Shown here in pieces: positions 1 through 8,622 of a stretch of 64,000 nt of DNA (the stretch's first letter is position 1; each line of letters starts with the position of its first letter). The position numbers and the translations under genes were made by a program. This DNA is from Anaeromicrobium sediminis (GTDB lineage Bacteria; Bacillota; Clostridia; Peptostreptococcales; Thermotaleaceae), in assembly GCF_002270055.1 (NCBI RefSeq), contig NZ_NIBG01000007.1:124001-188000 (forward strand), read 5' to 3'. Under the pieces are notes generated by a model. It made no database searches. It was given only the letters and a program-made list of their open reading frames with translations, and was not told where the DNA came from.

Positions 1-35
1 TAAAGTAAAACTTAATTTCCTAACAAGTAAAAAAA
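1..35 (-). repeat. Partial copy of the terminator-abutting repeat, cut by the window edge
   Basis: Read on the minus strand, the sequence after the T-tract of the 6S RNA terminator is ACTTGTTAGGAAATT. This resembles the first bases of the repeat family (ACTTACTAGGAAATTATAA in the copy at 16472). Only the first 35 bases lie in the window, so membership is tentative. Confidence 0.5.
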
Positions 36-55
36 GAGAGGCATATGCCTCTCTT
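30..55 (-). terminator. Intrinsic terminator of 6S RNA
   Basis: A perfect hairpin with arms AAGAGAGGCAT and ATGCCTCTCTT is followed by a run of seven T on the minus strand. The partial repeat copy begins at this T run. Confidence 0.85.
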
Positions 56-248
56 AATATTCCAAAATACCGCTACTCTAATTTTGATACCTATCTCAAC
101 GATAGGTGGGTGCCCTCACAGATACTTCTTTGTCCTTGCCGATTCGGTCTCATAAGTCAATTTCACATCTAAATTTTGAACTCCCGTTTCTTAACTGTAG
201 GTTCAAAATAAGAGCTACACGAATACCCCAGATATATTTCTTTTTCTT
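34..248 (-). ncRNA. ssrS: 6S RNA
   Basis: The minus strand reads as a Firmicutes-type 6S RNA, which binds the sigma-A RNA polymerase holoenzyme as a promoter mimic in stationary phase. The central-bubble strand contains TTTTGAACCTACAG and TTAAGAAACGGGAGTTC. The closing side contains GGGCACCCACC. A sigma-A type promoter lies just upstream and an intrinsic terminator at the end, giving a transcript of about 215 nt. The identification rests on recalled family motifs; a covariance-model scan would settle it. Confidence 0.75.
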
Positions 249-254
249 GTATTC

Positions 255-282
255 ATTATAACAAATTTTTTGTAATTCGCAA
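255..282 (-). promoter_or_regulatory. Sigma-A promoter of 6S RNA
   Basis: On the minus strand TTGCGA is followed after 16 bp by a perfect TATAAT. This places the start of transcription near 248, consistent with the 5' end expected for the 6S RNA. Confidence 0.65.
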
Positions 283-375
283 ATACTTATTTAATGGAAA
301 TTTAGATTGATTTTTCTATTTGAGATTTTTTTAACACTTACGATATCTTTTTTAAAAAATTCAATTCTTATCTCC

Positions 376-795
376 CTATATTTTAATCTTTTTCACTAAT
401 ATATATCCTAACATGGCTCCTACCAGATTTAATATAATATCATCTATATCACAAGTGCCTACCCTATAAATATATTGAAGTAGTTCAATACTGCAAGTAG
501 TTATTAGGGCTAACATAAATATTTTTATATAATTATTAGTCTTATTATAGGCTAGTGGTAATAAAAATCCTAAAGGCATAAAAGCTACAATATTGCCCCC
601 AATATTAATTATTGTATTTCTTATACCATATTTTAAAAACGCATACTCAGAAATAGTACTAAATGGTATAACATTATAACTGACATGATAGGTAGTTCTC
701 CCATAATAGGGACTAAGAAACACTAGATAAAACAAATATATCAAGTATACTCCTAGTAATAATTTGCTCATCACATTTATATGTTTTTTCTTCAT
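376..795 (-). CDS. VanZ-like membrane protein
   Basis: A 139-residue protein with about four predicted membrane segments. It has the VanZ-like pattern NVIPFSTI near residue 40, GGNIVAFMPLGFLLPL near 66-81 and a C-terminal CDIDDIILNLVGAMLG. VanZ itself gives low-level teicoplanin resistance, but most single-domain VanZ-like proteins have no known function. Its start lies 12 bp after the stop of the metallophosphatase gene, with GGAGAAATATT before the ATG, so the two are probably cotranscribed. Length is normal for the short form of the family. Confidence 0.75.
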   Translation of the reverse strand: MKKKHINVMSKLLLGVYLIYLFYLVFLSPYYGRTTYHVSYNVIPFSTISEYAFLKYGIRNTIINIGGNIVAFMPLGFLLPLAYNKTNNYIKIFMLALITTCSIELLQYIYRVGTCDIDDIILNLVGAMLGYILVKKIKI

Positions 796-807
796 AATAT
801 TTCTCCA

Positions 808-1920
808 TTACTCACCAACAGAAATCTTTCTAGTTTCAATCCATCCATATTCATCCTTAAACCTGGCTAAAGCATATTTTCCATATATACCTGCCACCCT
901 TATTTCATCTCCCTTATTTACCGTTAAAAAATATTCCTGATAGTCTTGATTACAATAATATTCTTTTCCATCAAATTCTATCAATTCATTTTTAACATTT
1001 ATATATTCTCCATTATGAATTCTTTCACACAATGAAAATTCTTCTTTCTTTTCAATTATTCTAATTTTATTACATGGCCACCCTAATTTTTCAGGAATTT
1101 TTTCACTGCCTTTGTTTTCTTCAATAACCTTATATTTAGTAAAATCATCTATCTTTTCACTAGATATATTGTAATTTCCCCCGTCTTTTTCAATAATAAG
1201 AGCATTCATTTGGCCCTTTATTTTTACTGCGTAGCCACCATCTATACATATTATCCTTTTCTCTTTATCTATAATTACATCTCCGCTACCACTAAAACCC
1301 TTATAATTTGAAGTGGGCCAGTGGCCTACCACTACAATTTTATCACTTTTGTGACCCTTTTTATAAAATTCATCACAGGCTAACAAAGTTCTAAAGGAAC
1401 TGTCCTTCCAGTCATTAATATAATCTATACCACCATGTACAAATATGAACTTATCAAATTCCAGTCCTATTGGCAATGTGCTTATGAAATCTATATCCTC
1501 TTTATATACTTTATTAATTCTTATATGAAGTTCCTCTGGTGTAGTTTCATCCAAATTAACATTCAATTCACCTATCCAATCATCAAATATACTTCTATAA
1601 GGCTTATTTCCCATATATTTGTACATTTTTTCACAGTGGTTTATATCTTTCATGAGATAAGATATAAATGCCTCACAATTGCCTGATATTATTATTCTAT
1701 TTTTATGTTTTGATATTTTCTTCAGCTCTTCTAATAATTTTTTACTATAGGGACCCTTCTCTATGAAGTCTCCTAATATGATTAAATAATCATTTTCTGC
1801 TAATTTAACTTTCTCAGTTAATTTTTTATATGAATTTAGCCCACCATGAATATCACTCATGACTATTAATCTATACTTTTCATAAGTGGGAAGTTCAATT
1901 ATTCTACTCCTAACATCCAT
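808..1920 (-). CDS. Calcineurin-like metallophosphatase with C-terminal SH3-like region
   Basis: A 370-residue cytosolic protein. The N-terminal 250 residues carry the metallophosphoesterase motif series in order: SDIHGG, LGDFIEKGP, GNCE, VHGGIDY and VVGHWPT. This resembles the PP1/PP2A-like or diadenosine tetraphosphatase branch; two metals would be bound by the Asp, His and Asn residues. The last 90 residues look like an extra SH3-type region, with a pattern like GDEIRVAGIYGKYALARF. No signal peptide is visible, so it probably acts inside the cell on an unknown phosphorylated substrate. It heads a two-gene unit with the VanZ-like gene. Confidence 0.75.
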   Translation of the reverse strand: MDVRSRIIELPTYEKYRLIVMSDIHGGLNSYKKLTEKVKLAENDYLIILGDFIEKGPYSKKLLEELKKISKHKNRIIISGNCEAFISYLMKDINHCEKMYKYMGNKPYRSIFDDWIGELNVNLDETTPEELHIRINKVYKEDIDFISTLPIGLEFDKFIFVHGGIDYINDWKDSSFRTLLACDEFYKKGHKSDKIVVVGHWPTSNYKGFSGSGDVIIDKEKRIICIDGGYAVKIKGQMNALIIEKDGGNYNISSEKIDDFTKYKVIEENKGSEKIPEKLGWPCNKIRIIEKKEEFSLCERIHNGEYINVKNELIEFDGKEYYCNQDYQEYFLTVNKGDEIRVAGIYGKYALARFKDEYGWIETRKISVGE

Positions 1921-2102
1921 CTAGCTATCTCCCTTAGTCATTTTCTCTTATGTATTATTTCTATAATTCACACTAATAACCCTCTATAAAATAGAACTTT
2001 CCCTTAGATTCCATCCATAGGCTACTTCCCCCAATACTTTATCTCCTAATTTCTCACAAATTATTTAATTTCATAGTAAAGTTATTAATACTACTATATC
2101 CT

Positions 2103-2135
2103 AAAAAATCCTCTAACAATTTTTAGTTAGAGGAT
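2103..2135 (-). terminator. Intrinsic terminator of the CPBP protease gene
   Basis: On the minus strand ATCCTCTAAC and GTTAGAGGAT pair around a short loop and are followed by TTTTTT. It lies about 60 bp after the stop codon at 2198. Confidence 0.8.
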
Positions 2136-2197
2136 AGTAAATTGAATAACTATTTTTATGAACTTTATGAAAGATATTTTCAACATTACTTTTTTAA

Positions 2198-3025
2198 CTA
2201 TTCTATAATCTGATTTTTATCATTTTTAAATATAGTTACAAGTAATATAACTCCCATACTAAATAGACCTAATCCCAGTAAATTAAACCACATGGGTTGA
2301 AATTGTACTATTTCACCGCTTGTATTAAAGCCTGGTATTTCCACATTTATAATATAGGTAATTATAAAGGGAATGCTATTGTTAAACATATGACCTAAAA
2401 TACAAGGTATAATGGAGTTTGTTTTTACAAACCACCATCCTAATATAAGACCCAAGGGAAAGGCCACTACAAACTGCCAAATATTCATATGAACTAGGGC
2501 AAATAAAAATGCTGATACTATTACGGCTTTCTTAGGAGAATAGTGTTTCATGAATCCCTTTAAAATTATACCTCTAAATAATAGTTCTTCCACAATTGGC
2601 CCTACTATGACTATTGCAATAATTTTCTGCCACAAATTGTGCTCCTGACCAAACATATCTACAAATAGTTCTTTCCACATGCCCCTTATGGGAAATACAA
2701 CCTTTACTAAATTATCTATTTCAGATAATAATATTATTAGACCTGTTATGGATATTAGCATAAAAAACAATTTAAGTATGGTAACCTTTTTTGTATTAAA
2801 TAGTTTTTTTAGTTCAACTATATATCTCTTTTCACACCACTTTATTATAAAAATACAAGACACTATACTTATTATCATATTTTCTAAGGTTACTTCTAAT
2901 GTTTTGCCCATTATTTCATATAACATGCCCAATCCCATTACTACCATAATGTTAAACACAAATATATACATAATCAAAACTCTTATTGAATCCTTTATTT
3001 CTATATAAGTCTTTTTATTTTCCAC
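2198..3025 (-). CDS. CPBP family intramembrane metalloprotease
   Basis: About 275 residues with seven to eight predicted membrane segments. The CPBP (Abi/CAAX protease and bacteriocin-processing) motifs are present: EELLFRG near residue 145, FALVHMN near 177 and LGHMFNN near 215. These supply the Glu, His and Asn/His residues expected at the intramembrane active site. Bacterial members process or confer self-immunity to peptides, but the substrate here is unknown. AAGGAG sits 7 nt before a GTG at 3025 and only 4 nt before a TTG at 3028, so the GTG start is preferred. Confidence 0.8.
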   Translation of the reverse strand: MENKKTYIEIKDSIRVLIMYIFVFNIMVVMGLGMLYEIMGKTLEVTLENMIISIVSCIFIIKWCEKRYIVELKKLFNTKKVTILKLFFMLISITGLIILLSEIDNLVKVVFPIRGMWKELFVDMFGQEHNLWQKIIAIVIVGPIVEELLFRGIILKGFMKHYSPKKAVIVSAFLFALVHMNIWQFVVAFPLGLILGWWFVKTNSIIPCILGHMFNNSIPFIITYIINVEIPGFNTSGEIVQFQPMWFNLLGLGLFSMGVILLVTIFKNDKNQIIE

Positions 3026-3102
3026 CAAACTACTCCTTCCTATCTCATCTGACCTTTACATTAATTGCCATACAATTGATTATACTATATATTCTCACAG
3101 TA

Positions 3103-3274
3103 AAAAAGGCATACGACCTATGGGACTTTAAGGAACCCTATGGTTCCTTTCGACGATTACTAGCGTAATCTGAGCATCCTCCTTTAAATAGGCAGGGGAA
3201 TGCTTCCCCCACCCCCCTTCATTTTTTACTTATCCACATTTTTAAAAATTTATAATTTCCCTGTAATTAAAAAA
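3103..3274 (-). repeat. Terminator-abutting structured repeat, copy A
   Basis: A full-length copy read on the minus strand, starting at the T-tract of the D-aminopeptidase terminator. It contains the hairpins GGGGAAGCATTCCCC, GATTAC-GCTA-GTAATC and GGAACC-ATAG-GGTTCC. It ends with a hairpin around CATAGGTCGTATG followed by TTTTTT. The third hairpin differs from copies C and D (GATTGC/GCAATC) by a compensatory change. Confidence 0.85.
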
Positions 3275-3299
3275 GGTCACCCATATTTTATAGGCAACC
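3268..3299 (-). terminator. Probable terminator of the D-aminopeptidase gene
   Basis: On the minus strand GGTTGCC and GGTGACC can pair at all seven positions as RNA (two G-U pairs) and are followed by TTTTTT. The repeat begins at this T run. Confidence 0.6.
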
Positions 3300-3324
3300 C
3301 ATTTTTAATATATTATTCATCCAA

Positions 3325-4128
3325 TTATAGGACTACAAAGGAAATCATCCTTAATACATCAAAGTACTTATCTGTTTTATATAAAAGTTTAGTAGGACCT
3401 GTTTGTTCCATACCTGGATAAAATGACCCCGTATAAGCATCCTTATGCTTAGTAAATTCTAGTTCTACTTCAAATGACTTTGGTAGTTCTATCATACACT
3501 TACTAATATCTCCATCTAATGCTTTTTCCATTTTTTCCTCTATTAACTCCACTGCCAGTTCTGGGTGCATATTTATAGTAGCCTCTCCTATGCCCTTTTT
3601 AACGGGAACTACCTCTATATTTTTATTAATATCTTTTACATGGGCACATAAACGTTCATCTCCACTTACTAAAACCGTAGGTACTCCCACACTTGCAGCT
3701 GCATAAGCATGAATTAAAAATTCACTAGTTTCTATACCATTTATTTTCATACTAGCAATCTTGGTAGTATTCATCGTATGACTAAGGGGACTTCCATCGT
3801 TTCCAGATGCTGCATGGTATCCAATAAAAGCACAGGCATGAAATGTATCATCTATCCCTTCTACCATGGCAAATGGATGGCCACTCCAACCCCTTAGTAG
3901 TTTAGCATCTTTTGGTAAACTATCAGGATCTATATTTCTACCTGTTTCATGAGCGTCCTTTACCCATATATCTTTTGCTCCTTTATTCTTTGCTCCTGTA
4001 ATTGCTCCATTAACTTCCCTTTCCATTTGAATTCTTCCATTTTCATAATCAGAGTCTCCCTTTGACGTTTCACTCCAACTAGTTACACCTGTAATCCCCT
4101 CAATATCAGCACTAATATATATTTTCAT
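3325..4128 (-). CDS. M55 family D-aminopeptidase (DppA-like)
   Basis: About 267 residues, the usual length of DppA. The metal-binding pattern starts with YISADIEGITG, placing Asp8 and Glu10 as in Bacillus DppA when counted from the preferred start. KDAHETG and GYHAASG follow at the expected His positions. DppA is a zinc-dependent decameric D-aminopeptidase that releases N-terminal D-residues from short peptides, for example from peptidoglycan. GGGGG lies 8 nt before the ATG at 4128 and only 1 nt before the ATG at 4134, so the inner start is preferred. It stands alone, without the dpp oligopeptide transporter genes. Confidence 0.85.
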   Translation of the reverse strand: MKIYISADIEGITGVTSWSETSKGDSDYENGRIQMEREVNGAITGAKNKGAKDIWVKDAHETGRNIDPDSLPKDAKLLRGWSGHPFAMVEGIDDTFHACAFIGYHAASGNDGSPLSHTMNTTKIASMKINGIETSEFLIHAYAAASVGVPTVLVSGDERLCAHVKDINKNIEVVPVKKGIGEATINMHPELAVELIEEKMEKALDGDISKCMIELPKSFEVELEFTKHKDAYTGSFYPGMEQTGPTKLLYKTDKYFDVLRMISFVVL

Positions 4129-4281
4129 CTTCATACCCCCACATAAAAACTTTATTTCTCTAAATTATATTTCTTTATTTCTAGTTTAAAACCCTTTTCA
4201 TAATAATTAAGTTTTAGTAACCTATAATATCCATATGAATATATTGATATTATAGGAAAATTTTTATTAGGGGGGATTTTT

Positions 4282-4533
4282 GTGAAAAAGTTTAGAAAGA
4301 CGGCTCTTTTTCTCACCTTGGTACTAATCATGTCAATGGCATTTGTTGGTTGCGGTGACAAAGCCATGACTACAGTTCGGTTAGCAGAAGTTACTCACTC
4401 AGTATTCTACGCACCTCAATATGTGGCCATAACCAATGGTTTCTTTGAAGAAGAAGGAATAGAATTAGAAGTGATTAATGGCCAAGGTGCAGATAAAACT
4501 ATGACTGCTCTATTATCTGATAATGATACCTAA
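4282..4533 (+). pseudogene. 5' part of an interrupted ABC substrate-binding lipoprotein gene
   Basis: This encodes the first 81 residues of an NMT1/SsuA/TauA-type solute-binding lipoprotein. A GTG start is preceded by AGGGGGG. The signal peptide ends in a lipobox-like AFVGC, so the cysteine near residue 24 would be lipidated. HSVFYAPQYVAITNGFFEEE is the typical beginning of the family. Codon 81 ends at 4524; after it the reading frame enters the inserted element and stops at a TAA at 4531 inside the element's terminal repeat. The rest of the gene resumes at 12060. No permease or ATPase gene is adjacent, so the ligand cannot be inferred. Confidence 0.9.
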
Positions 4534-4546
4534 GGATAGGATTTTT
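4516..4546. other. Left attachment site (attL) of the serine-recombinase element
   Basis: The junction of host gene and element. TC at 4516-4517 and TAAT at 4521-4524 are shared, at the same offsets, with 12051-12052 and 12056-12059 at the other end. A 22-bp arm at 4525-4546 is the exact reverse complement of 12025-12046. The exact crossover dinucleotide is not decided by the sequence, but any point in this stretch gives the same restored gene length. Confidence 0.75.
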
Positions 4547-4690
4547 TCAAAAAAACCAAGTCATGATTTGATCCTAGTTTTAGATTAATTCTTATTCTAA
4601 CAATGTGATTTAATGCTATAATTTCAAATTTCATGATGGGAATGTACTTTCATAATGTATGATGTTAATGAGTATAGGATAAAGAAAAGA

Positions 4691-5320
4691 TTAACTTACG
4701 GATTTATTATAAATTAAATCTGTGTAGAGTGTGCTTTTATAGGATTCATATCTTAAACCTGAAAGGGTATAATTTTGCTTTTCTCTAAAAGCAAGGGAAG
4801 CAAAATTAGGGGTAGGACTGATTATTGTTTCTGCAAATATGTTCTTAATATTTTTTAATTTTAAATCCTTCATCAATCTTTTATAAAGAATGCTGCCAAT
4901 CCCATGTCCTGTTAAATTTGACAATATGGCTGTCTTATCTATGACCACAAAGTCATCTAACTTAGTTTTATCAAAATCTGGTCTCCAACATATATCTTCA
5001 ATCCAATTAGGATTACTTTCTAACCATTGTTCTTTTGTATATGCCATTAAAAATCCAACAACCCCGCTGTTTTCTGCAATATAAAAATGATCTAATTGAA
5101 GAATTTTCTCCATGAAAAAATTTTTATAGTGTTTGGGATTTGATGTATAATCATCCATCAAAAAACCTGCTTGGGATATCTTCGTTTTCTTGCCCACAGA
5201 ACAAGCCACACCATATATTTGAGATAAGTCCTTTTTTGAAGCTTTTCTTGTATTAAGTATATTTAATTTCTTAATACTGTTTTTTGTACTACAAGTTTCA
5301 TACAAGTTTACTAAATCCAT
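4691..5320 (-). CDS. GNAT family N-acetyltransferase
   Basis: A 209-residue protein carried at the left end of the element. The first 25 residues are outside the fold. Then come the beta-strand start LNTRKASKKDLSQIYGVA, FYIAENSGVVGFLMAY (strand 4) and the acetyl-CoA loop TGHGIGSILYKRLMKDL near residue 148. The substrate is unknown; the family acetylates amino groups of proteins or small molecules. A GGGGG box lies about 9 nt before the ATG. The gene points out of the element toward attL and seems to be separate from the signalling operon. Confidence 0.75.
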   Translation of the reverse strand: MDLVNLYETCSTKNSIKKLNILNTRKASKKDLSQIYGVACSVGKKTKISQAGFLMDDYTSNPKHYKNFFMEKILQLDHFYIAENSGVVGFLMAYTKEQWLESNPNWIEDICWRPDFDKTKLDDFVVIDKTAILSNLTGHGIGSILYKRLMKDLKLKNIKNIFAETIISPTPNFASLAFREKQNYTLSGLRYESYKSTLYTDLIYNKSVS

Positions 5321-5760
5321 ATAACTTTGTCCCCCTTTTTATTTTACAAGCTAAATACCGGATAAAAATACTTTTATCCCATTTTCATATTTTAACGCTT
5401 ACGCGGTTAATAACGGATTGTACTCGAAAGAGAATGTCTCCCCTCAAAAGGAATCCATCCAAAAGATTACCTCCTTCATTTCTCTCACGAAAGAATTCAG
5501 TAATTAGATACACCAATATAAACTGTTTTGAAAAAAAACAGCAAAATATAAAACTTTCATATATGGTTTTGATACTCAATGAAAAGAATAAAATATAAGA
5601 AAAACAATGAGAATTTATTCTTGTTTAAGAAATGATATCCTAAAGAAATGAATCTGTTTTGCAGATTGGAGTATATTAGGATAAGTTTACTAATATTCAT
5701 AGTATAGCATAAATTTCAGAATATTTCAAATATTATCCATAGAATTAAAGGACATTTAAA
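5321..5760. other. Intergenic stretch upstream of the element's acetyltransferase
   Basis: About 440 bp without a convincing gene. Short open frames on both strands lack ribosome binding sites and resemble no family I know. On the minus strand the stretch just upstream of the acetyltransferase contains GGATAAAAGTATTTTTATCC, a hairpin at about 5360-5380. Before that is a segment with ACCGCG and several purine-rich blocks that could form a leader RNA, but I could not match it to a riboswitch class. Confidence 0.4.
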
Positions 5761-5761
5761 T

Positions 5762-5889
5762 AAAAAAGACATACTCCGTAATCTGAGCATGCTCCTTTAA
5801 AGAGGCAGGGGAATTCTTCCCCCACACCCCCTTATTTTTTTACTTATTCACAGCTTTGAAAATTTATAATTTCCTAGTAAGTAAAAAAG
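5762..5889 (-). repeat. Terminator-abutting structured repeat, copy B (internally deleted)
   Basis: A copy of about 128 bp inside the mobile element, on the minus strand, directly after the terminator of the STAS gene. It keeps the first AT-rich stem and the G-rich hairpin GGGGAAGAATTCCCC. It then jumps from CAGATTACG to the terminal part TATGTCTTTTTT, so the third and fourth hairpins are missing. Confidence 0.8.
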
Positions 5890-5911
5890 CAAAGAATTTA
5901 ATCTTTGCTTT
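5883..5911 (-). terminator. Intrinsic terminator of the partner-switching operon
   Basis: On the minus strand AAAGCAAAGA and TCTTTGCTTT form a stem followed by T residues, immediately after the STAS gene. The T-tract runs straight into repeat copy B. Confidence 0.8.
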
Positions 5912-5916
5912 CTTTA

Positions 5917-6195
5917 TTATTTAATATTAAATACTTTATCTAATCTTGTTAATTCAAAGATCCTCATAACTTGTGAATTAATTGAATGAAGTTTAAGATT
6001 AGCATTTATTTCTTCACATTTTTTATATATTGATACTAATACGCCAAGCCCTGTACTATCAATAAATGTACATTCACTAAAATTAAGTGTAAAATCTCTT
6101 TCACCTTTGTTAATTAATAGAATTATTTCTTCTCTAAAATCAGAAGCCTCATCTACTGCAAAATTTTTAGGTATTATAATGTTTGATGTATTCAC
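5917..6195 (-). CDS. STAS domain anti-sigma factor antagonist
   Basis: A 92-residue single STAS domain, the usual length of SpoIIAA/RsbV-type proteins. The segment FIDSTGLGVL near residues 44-53 carries the conserved Ser that the partner kinase phosphorylates. In the unphosphorylated form such proteins bind the kinase and release its target. The GTG start follows GAGGTGA, 2 bp after the chemoreceptor stop codon, so it is the last gene of the operon. Which target protein is released is unknown, because no sigma factor gene is in the element. Confidence 0.88.
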   Translation of the reverse strand: MNTSNIIIPKNFAVDEASDFREEIILLINKGERDFTLNFSECTFIDSTGLGVLVSIYKKCEEINANLKLHSINSQVMRIFELTRLDKVFNIK

Positions 6196-6197
6196 TT

Positions 6198-8201
6198 TTA
6201 TTCACCTCGAATCTTAAATTTTACTACAAGATCATTTAGGCTATTAGCCATAGCACTAGTTTCTTCTGCGCTAGCAGCTAAATTCTCTACTACTGAAGAT
6301 TGTTCTTCCGTTGATTTAGCCACTTCTTCGCTATTTGTTGCTGTAGTTTCAGTAATGGTTGCAACAGAATCAATAAGATTTATGATTTGATCTGAACTTG
6401 CAACTTCATCTTTCGTCACATCTACTATTTGTTCAACGTCTTTCACTATTTGTTCTACTGCATTTATAATACTAACAAATGATTTGTCTGTTTCATTTGC
6501 TACGATTACACCATTTTCTACTACTTGCTTGCCTAAGTTCATGGATTTAACAGCAGCATTTATTTGAGTTACCATTTGATTTACTAATGAAGCTATTTCA
6601 TTTGCTTCAACACTTGTTTGTTCTGAAAGTTTTTTCACTTCATCTGCTACCACTGTAAATCCTCTGCCATGTTCGCCAGCTCTTGCAGCTTCAATAGCCG
6701 CATTTAATGCTAATAAATTTGTTTGATTTGAAATTTTATTGATTGTTTCAATAATTCCACTAACTTTATTAGAAAGTTCATTTAATTCTTTTAGTATATC
6801 TGCTGTTTCAGTTGATACTTTATTAATATTTTCAATAGCTTCAACTGTTTTTTCAACATTATTTCGTCCTTCCTCAGCAGCTATTTTAGTACCTCCTGAA
6901 TTATCTTTGGCTTTAATAGCTTTACTTTGTGCTATTTGAATTAAACTCGAAAGCTGAACTAACACTTCAGAAGTTTCAATTATAGTATTATTTTGATGTT
7001 CTGCATTTGCCGCAACTTCTTGTATATTGGCTGTAATCTGCTCAGTTGATGCACTTACTTCTTCTGTAGAAGCAGACACCTCTTCTGAGGCAGCCGCTAA
7101 ATCCTCTGCCCCTTTTCTAACATGACTTATTATATTTGATTGATGTTCTATCATTTGATTGAAATATTCACCTAATGTTTGTATTTCATCTTTTGTAGTT
7201 ATTTTTGATTCAACTGTTAAATCCCCATCCCCTGCTTTTATCATTAACTCTTCTAAATTTTTAATAGGATTTATTATATTTCTTGTTGTAATCATATAAG
7301 CTAAAAACATTGCAATAATCAATGCTGCAACAGTTATAATAATCGTATCCTTTTTAATAGCTGTTGCCACAGCCATGTACTCGTCATAATCGGCTGTTAC
7401 TGCTATAATCCAATTGTTTGAGGGAGTAAATCTTACGAATTTACGAACTCCTTCGTATTCATAATACCCTTCATCTGTTTTTCCTGATATCATTTTTTCT
7501 ACTAATTTATGTAATTGTTCATTATCTATATCTTTTATATTTTCTTTCAATATTTTTTCTTTTTTAGGATGATATACAAATAATCCATTTTTATCGATCA
7601 TATATGCATATCCATTTTCTCCTATTTTTATCTCAGAAGCATGTTTGTTTATATTTTCAAACTTAATTGTTCCAGTTATTGTTCCCACAATTTCATTATT
7701 AAGCTTTAAGGGATAAGCGATTGCTATTATAGGTTTTTTTGAAACTTTAGATATAATTACTTCACTTATATGTTTAGAGCCTTTTAAAGCACTTTGCACA
7801 TATAATCGATTACTTAAATCTATATTGTATTCCTTATCATCACTACTAATAACTCCTTTACCTGATTGATTTGTAATAATTATCTTTTCTATTTCCTCAT
7901 GATTTTCGTCTTGAAGAGTTTTTAAATATTTAAAAATTTCAGAGTGATCTTCAATGTTTCCTGTGGCAATTTTAGCAAAGTCCTTGTTATGACTTAAAAC
8001 TTGTACATATTTATCTACTGAGTTTACAGTTTGATTAATAGCTTTAGATGTTTCTTCAGTAATTTGTCTTAACTCTTCCTCCGTCAAATGTTCCATTGAA
8101 TTTGAAGCCATACTGCTAGATATAATGCCTAAAATAATAAGTGGAACTGAAATAAATATAAAAAACATTGATATTAACTTGGTCTTTAAGCTCATTTTCA
8201 T
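6198..8201 (-). CDS. Methyl-accepting chemotaxis protein with extracellular Cache domain
   Basis: A 667-residue transmembrane receptor. A membrane segment at about residues 10-33 precedes an extracellular double-Cache-type sensor to about 285. There is a second membrane segment at about 287-309, a HAMP domain, and a long cytoplasmic coiled coil. The conserved signalling tip [19 protein letters not shown] lies near residue 510. Such receptors normally control CheA. Here the gene sits between an RsbW-like kinase and a STAS antagonist, with no che genes nearby, so the receptor may feed the partner switch or simply share its regulation. GGGAG lies 8 nt before the ATG. Confidence 0.9.
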   Translation of the reverse strand: MKMSLKTKLISMFFIFISVPLIILGIISSSMASNSMEHLTEEELRQITEETSKAINQTVNSVDKYVQVLSHNKDFAKIATGNIEDHSEIFKYLKTLQDENHEEIEKIIITNQSGKGVISSDDKEYNIDLSNRLYVQSALKGSKHISEVIISKVSKKPIIAIAYPLKLNNEIVGTITGTIKFENINKHASEIKIGENGYAYMIDKNGLFVYHPKKEKILKENIKDIDNEQLHKLVEKMISGKTDEGYYEYEGVRKFVRFTPSNNWIIAVTADYDEYMAVATAIKKDTIIITVAALIIAMFLAYMITTRNIINPIKNLEELMIKAGDGDLTVESKITTKDEIQTLGEYFNQMIEHQSNIISHVRKGAEDLAAASEEVSASTEEVSASTEQITANIQEVAANAEHQNNTIIETSEVLVQLSSLIQIAQSKAIKAKDNSGGTKIAAEEGRNNVEKTVEAIENINKVSTETADILKELNELSNKVSGIIETINKISNQTNLLALNAAIEAARAGEHGRGFTVVADEVKKLSEQTSVEANEIASLVNQMVTQINAAVKSMNLGKQVVENGVIVANETDKSFVSIINAVEQIVKDVEQIVDVTKDEVASSDQIINLIDSVATITETTATNSEEVAKSTEEQSSVVENLAASAEETSAMANSLNDLVVKFKIRGE

Positions 8202-8220
8202 GTGTATTCTCCCTCCCCAA

Positions 8221-8604
8221 TTAATAACATAAATATTTTTGTATAATCAACATATTCCCTTTGTACTCAACGTTATCAGCCATACTTTTAATAAGAAATA
8301 ATCCTCTTCCTGAACCATCTAATAAATTTTCGTCTGATATTTCATTAGGGATAGTTATATTTTTTTGATTAGATCCTGAATCTTCTATTTCAAACTTTAA
8401 TTCATTATTGTTGTAAAAATATCTCAAATAAATAGACTTTTTATTGTTACTTTTATTTCCATGTTTATAGGCATTGGTTAAAGCTTCTGTAAGAATTAAT
8501 TTTATATCAAAATAATACTCAGAAGCATTTAAGTCCCTAATAACTTCTTCAATAATTTTTTTGTATTGAGTTAAATCGTACAAAACAAATTCTCTTTTTT
8601 TCAT
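8221..8604 (-). CDS. RsbW/SpoIIAB-like serine kinase (HATPase) anti-sigma factor
   Basis: A 127-residue GHKL ATPase domain without a transmembrane part. The N box [10 protein letters not shown] (near 45), G1 box EIEDSG (near 73) and G2 box [14 protein letters not shown] (near 97) are present. By family, it should phosphorylate the STAS protein of the same operon and otherwise hold a target protein such as a sigma factor. It lies 18 bp after the phosphatase gene and 19 bp before the chemoreceptor gene. Confidence 0.85.
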   Translation of the reverse strand: MKKREFVLYDLTQYKKIIEEVIRDLNASEYYFDIKLILTEALTNAYKHGNKSNNKKSIYLRYFYNNNELKFEIEDSGSNQKNITIPNEISDENLLDGSGRGLFLIKSMADNVEYKGNMLIIQKYLCY

Positions 8605-8622
8605 TTTTACGTGCTCCTTATT

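Noticed and set aside
4152-4367. A 71-residue minus-strand frame over the start of the lipoprotein gene
   Set aside because: It has no ribosome binding site, no known similarity, and overlaps a clear signal peptide on the other strand.
5330-5560. A T-box riboswitch before the acetyltransferase, suggested by ACCGCG
   Set aside because: The full T-box sequence (a GGTGG-type segment before ACCGCG), the specifier stem and a following terminator are not present.
5284-5598. Open frames of 104 and 64 residues upstream of the acetyltransferase
   Set aside because: They lie on opposite strands of the same AT-rich region, lack ribosome binding sites and have no recognisable domains.
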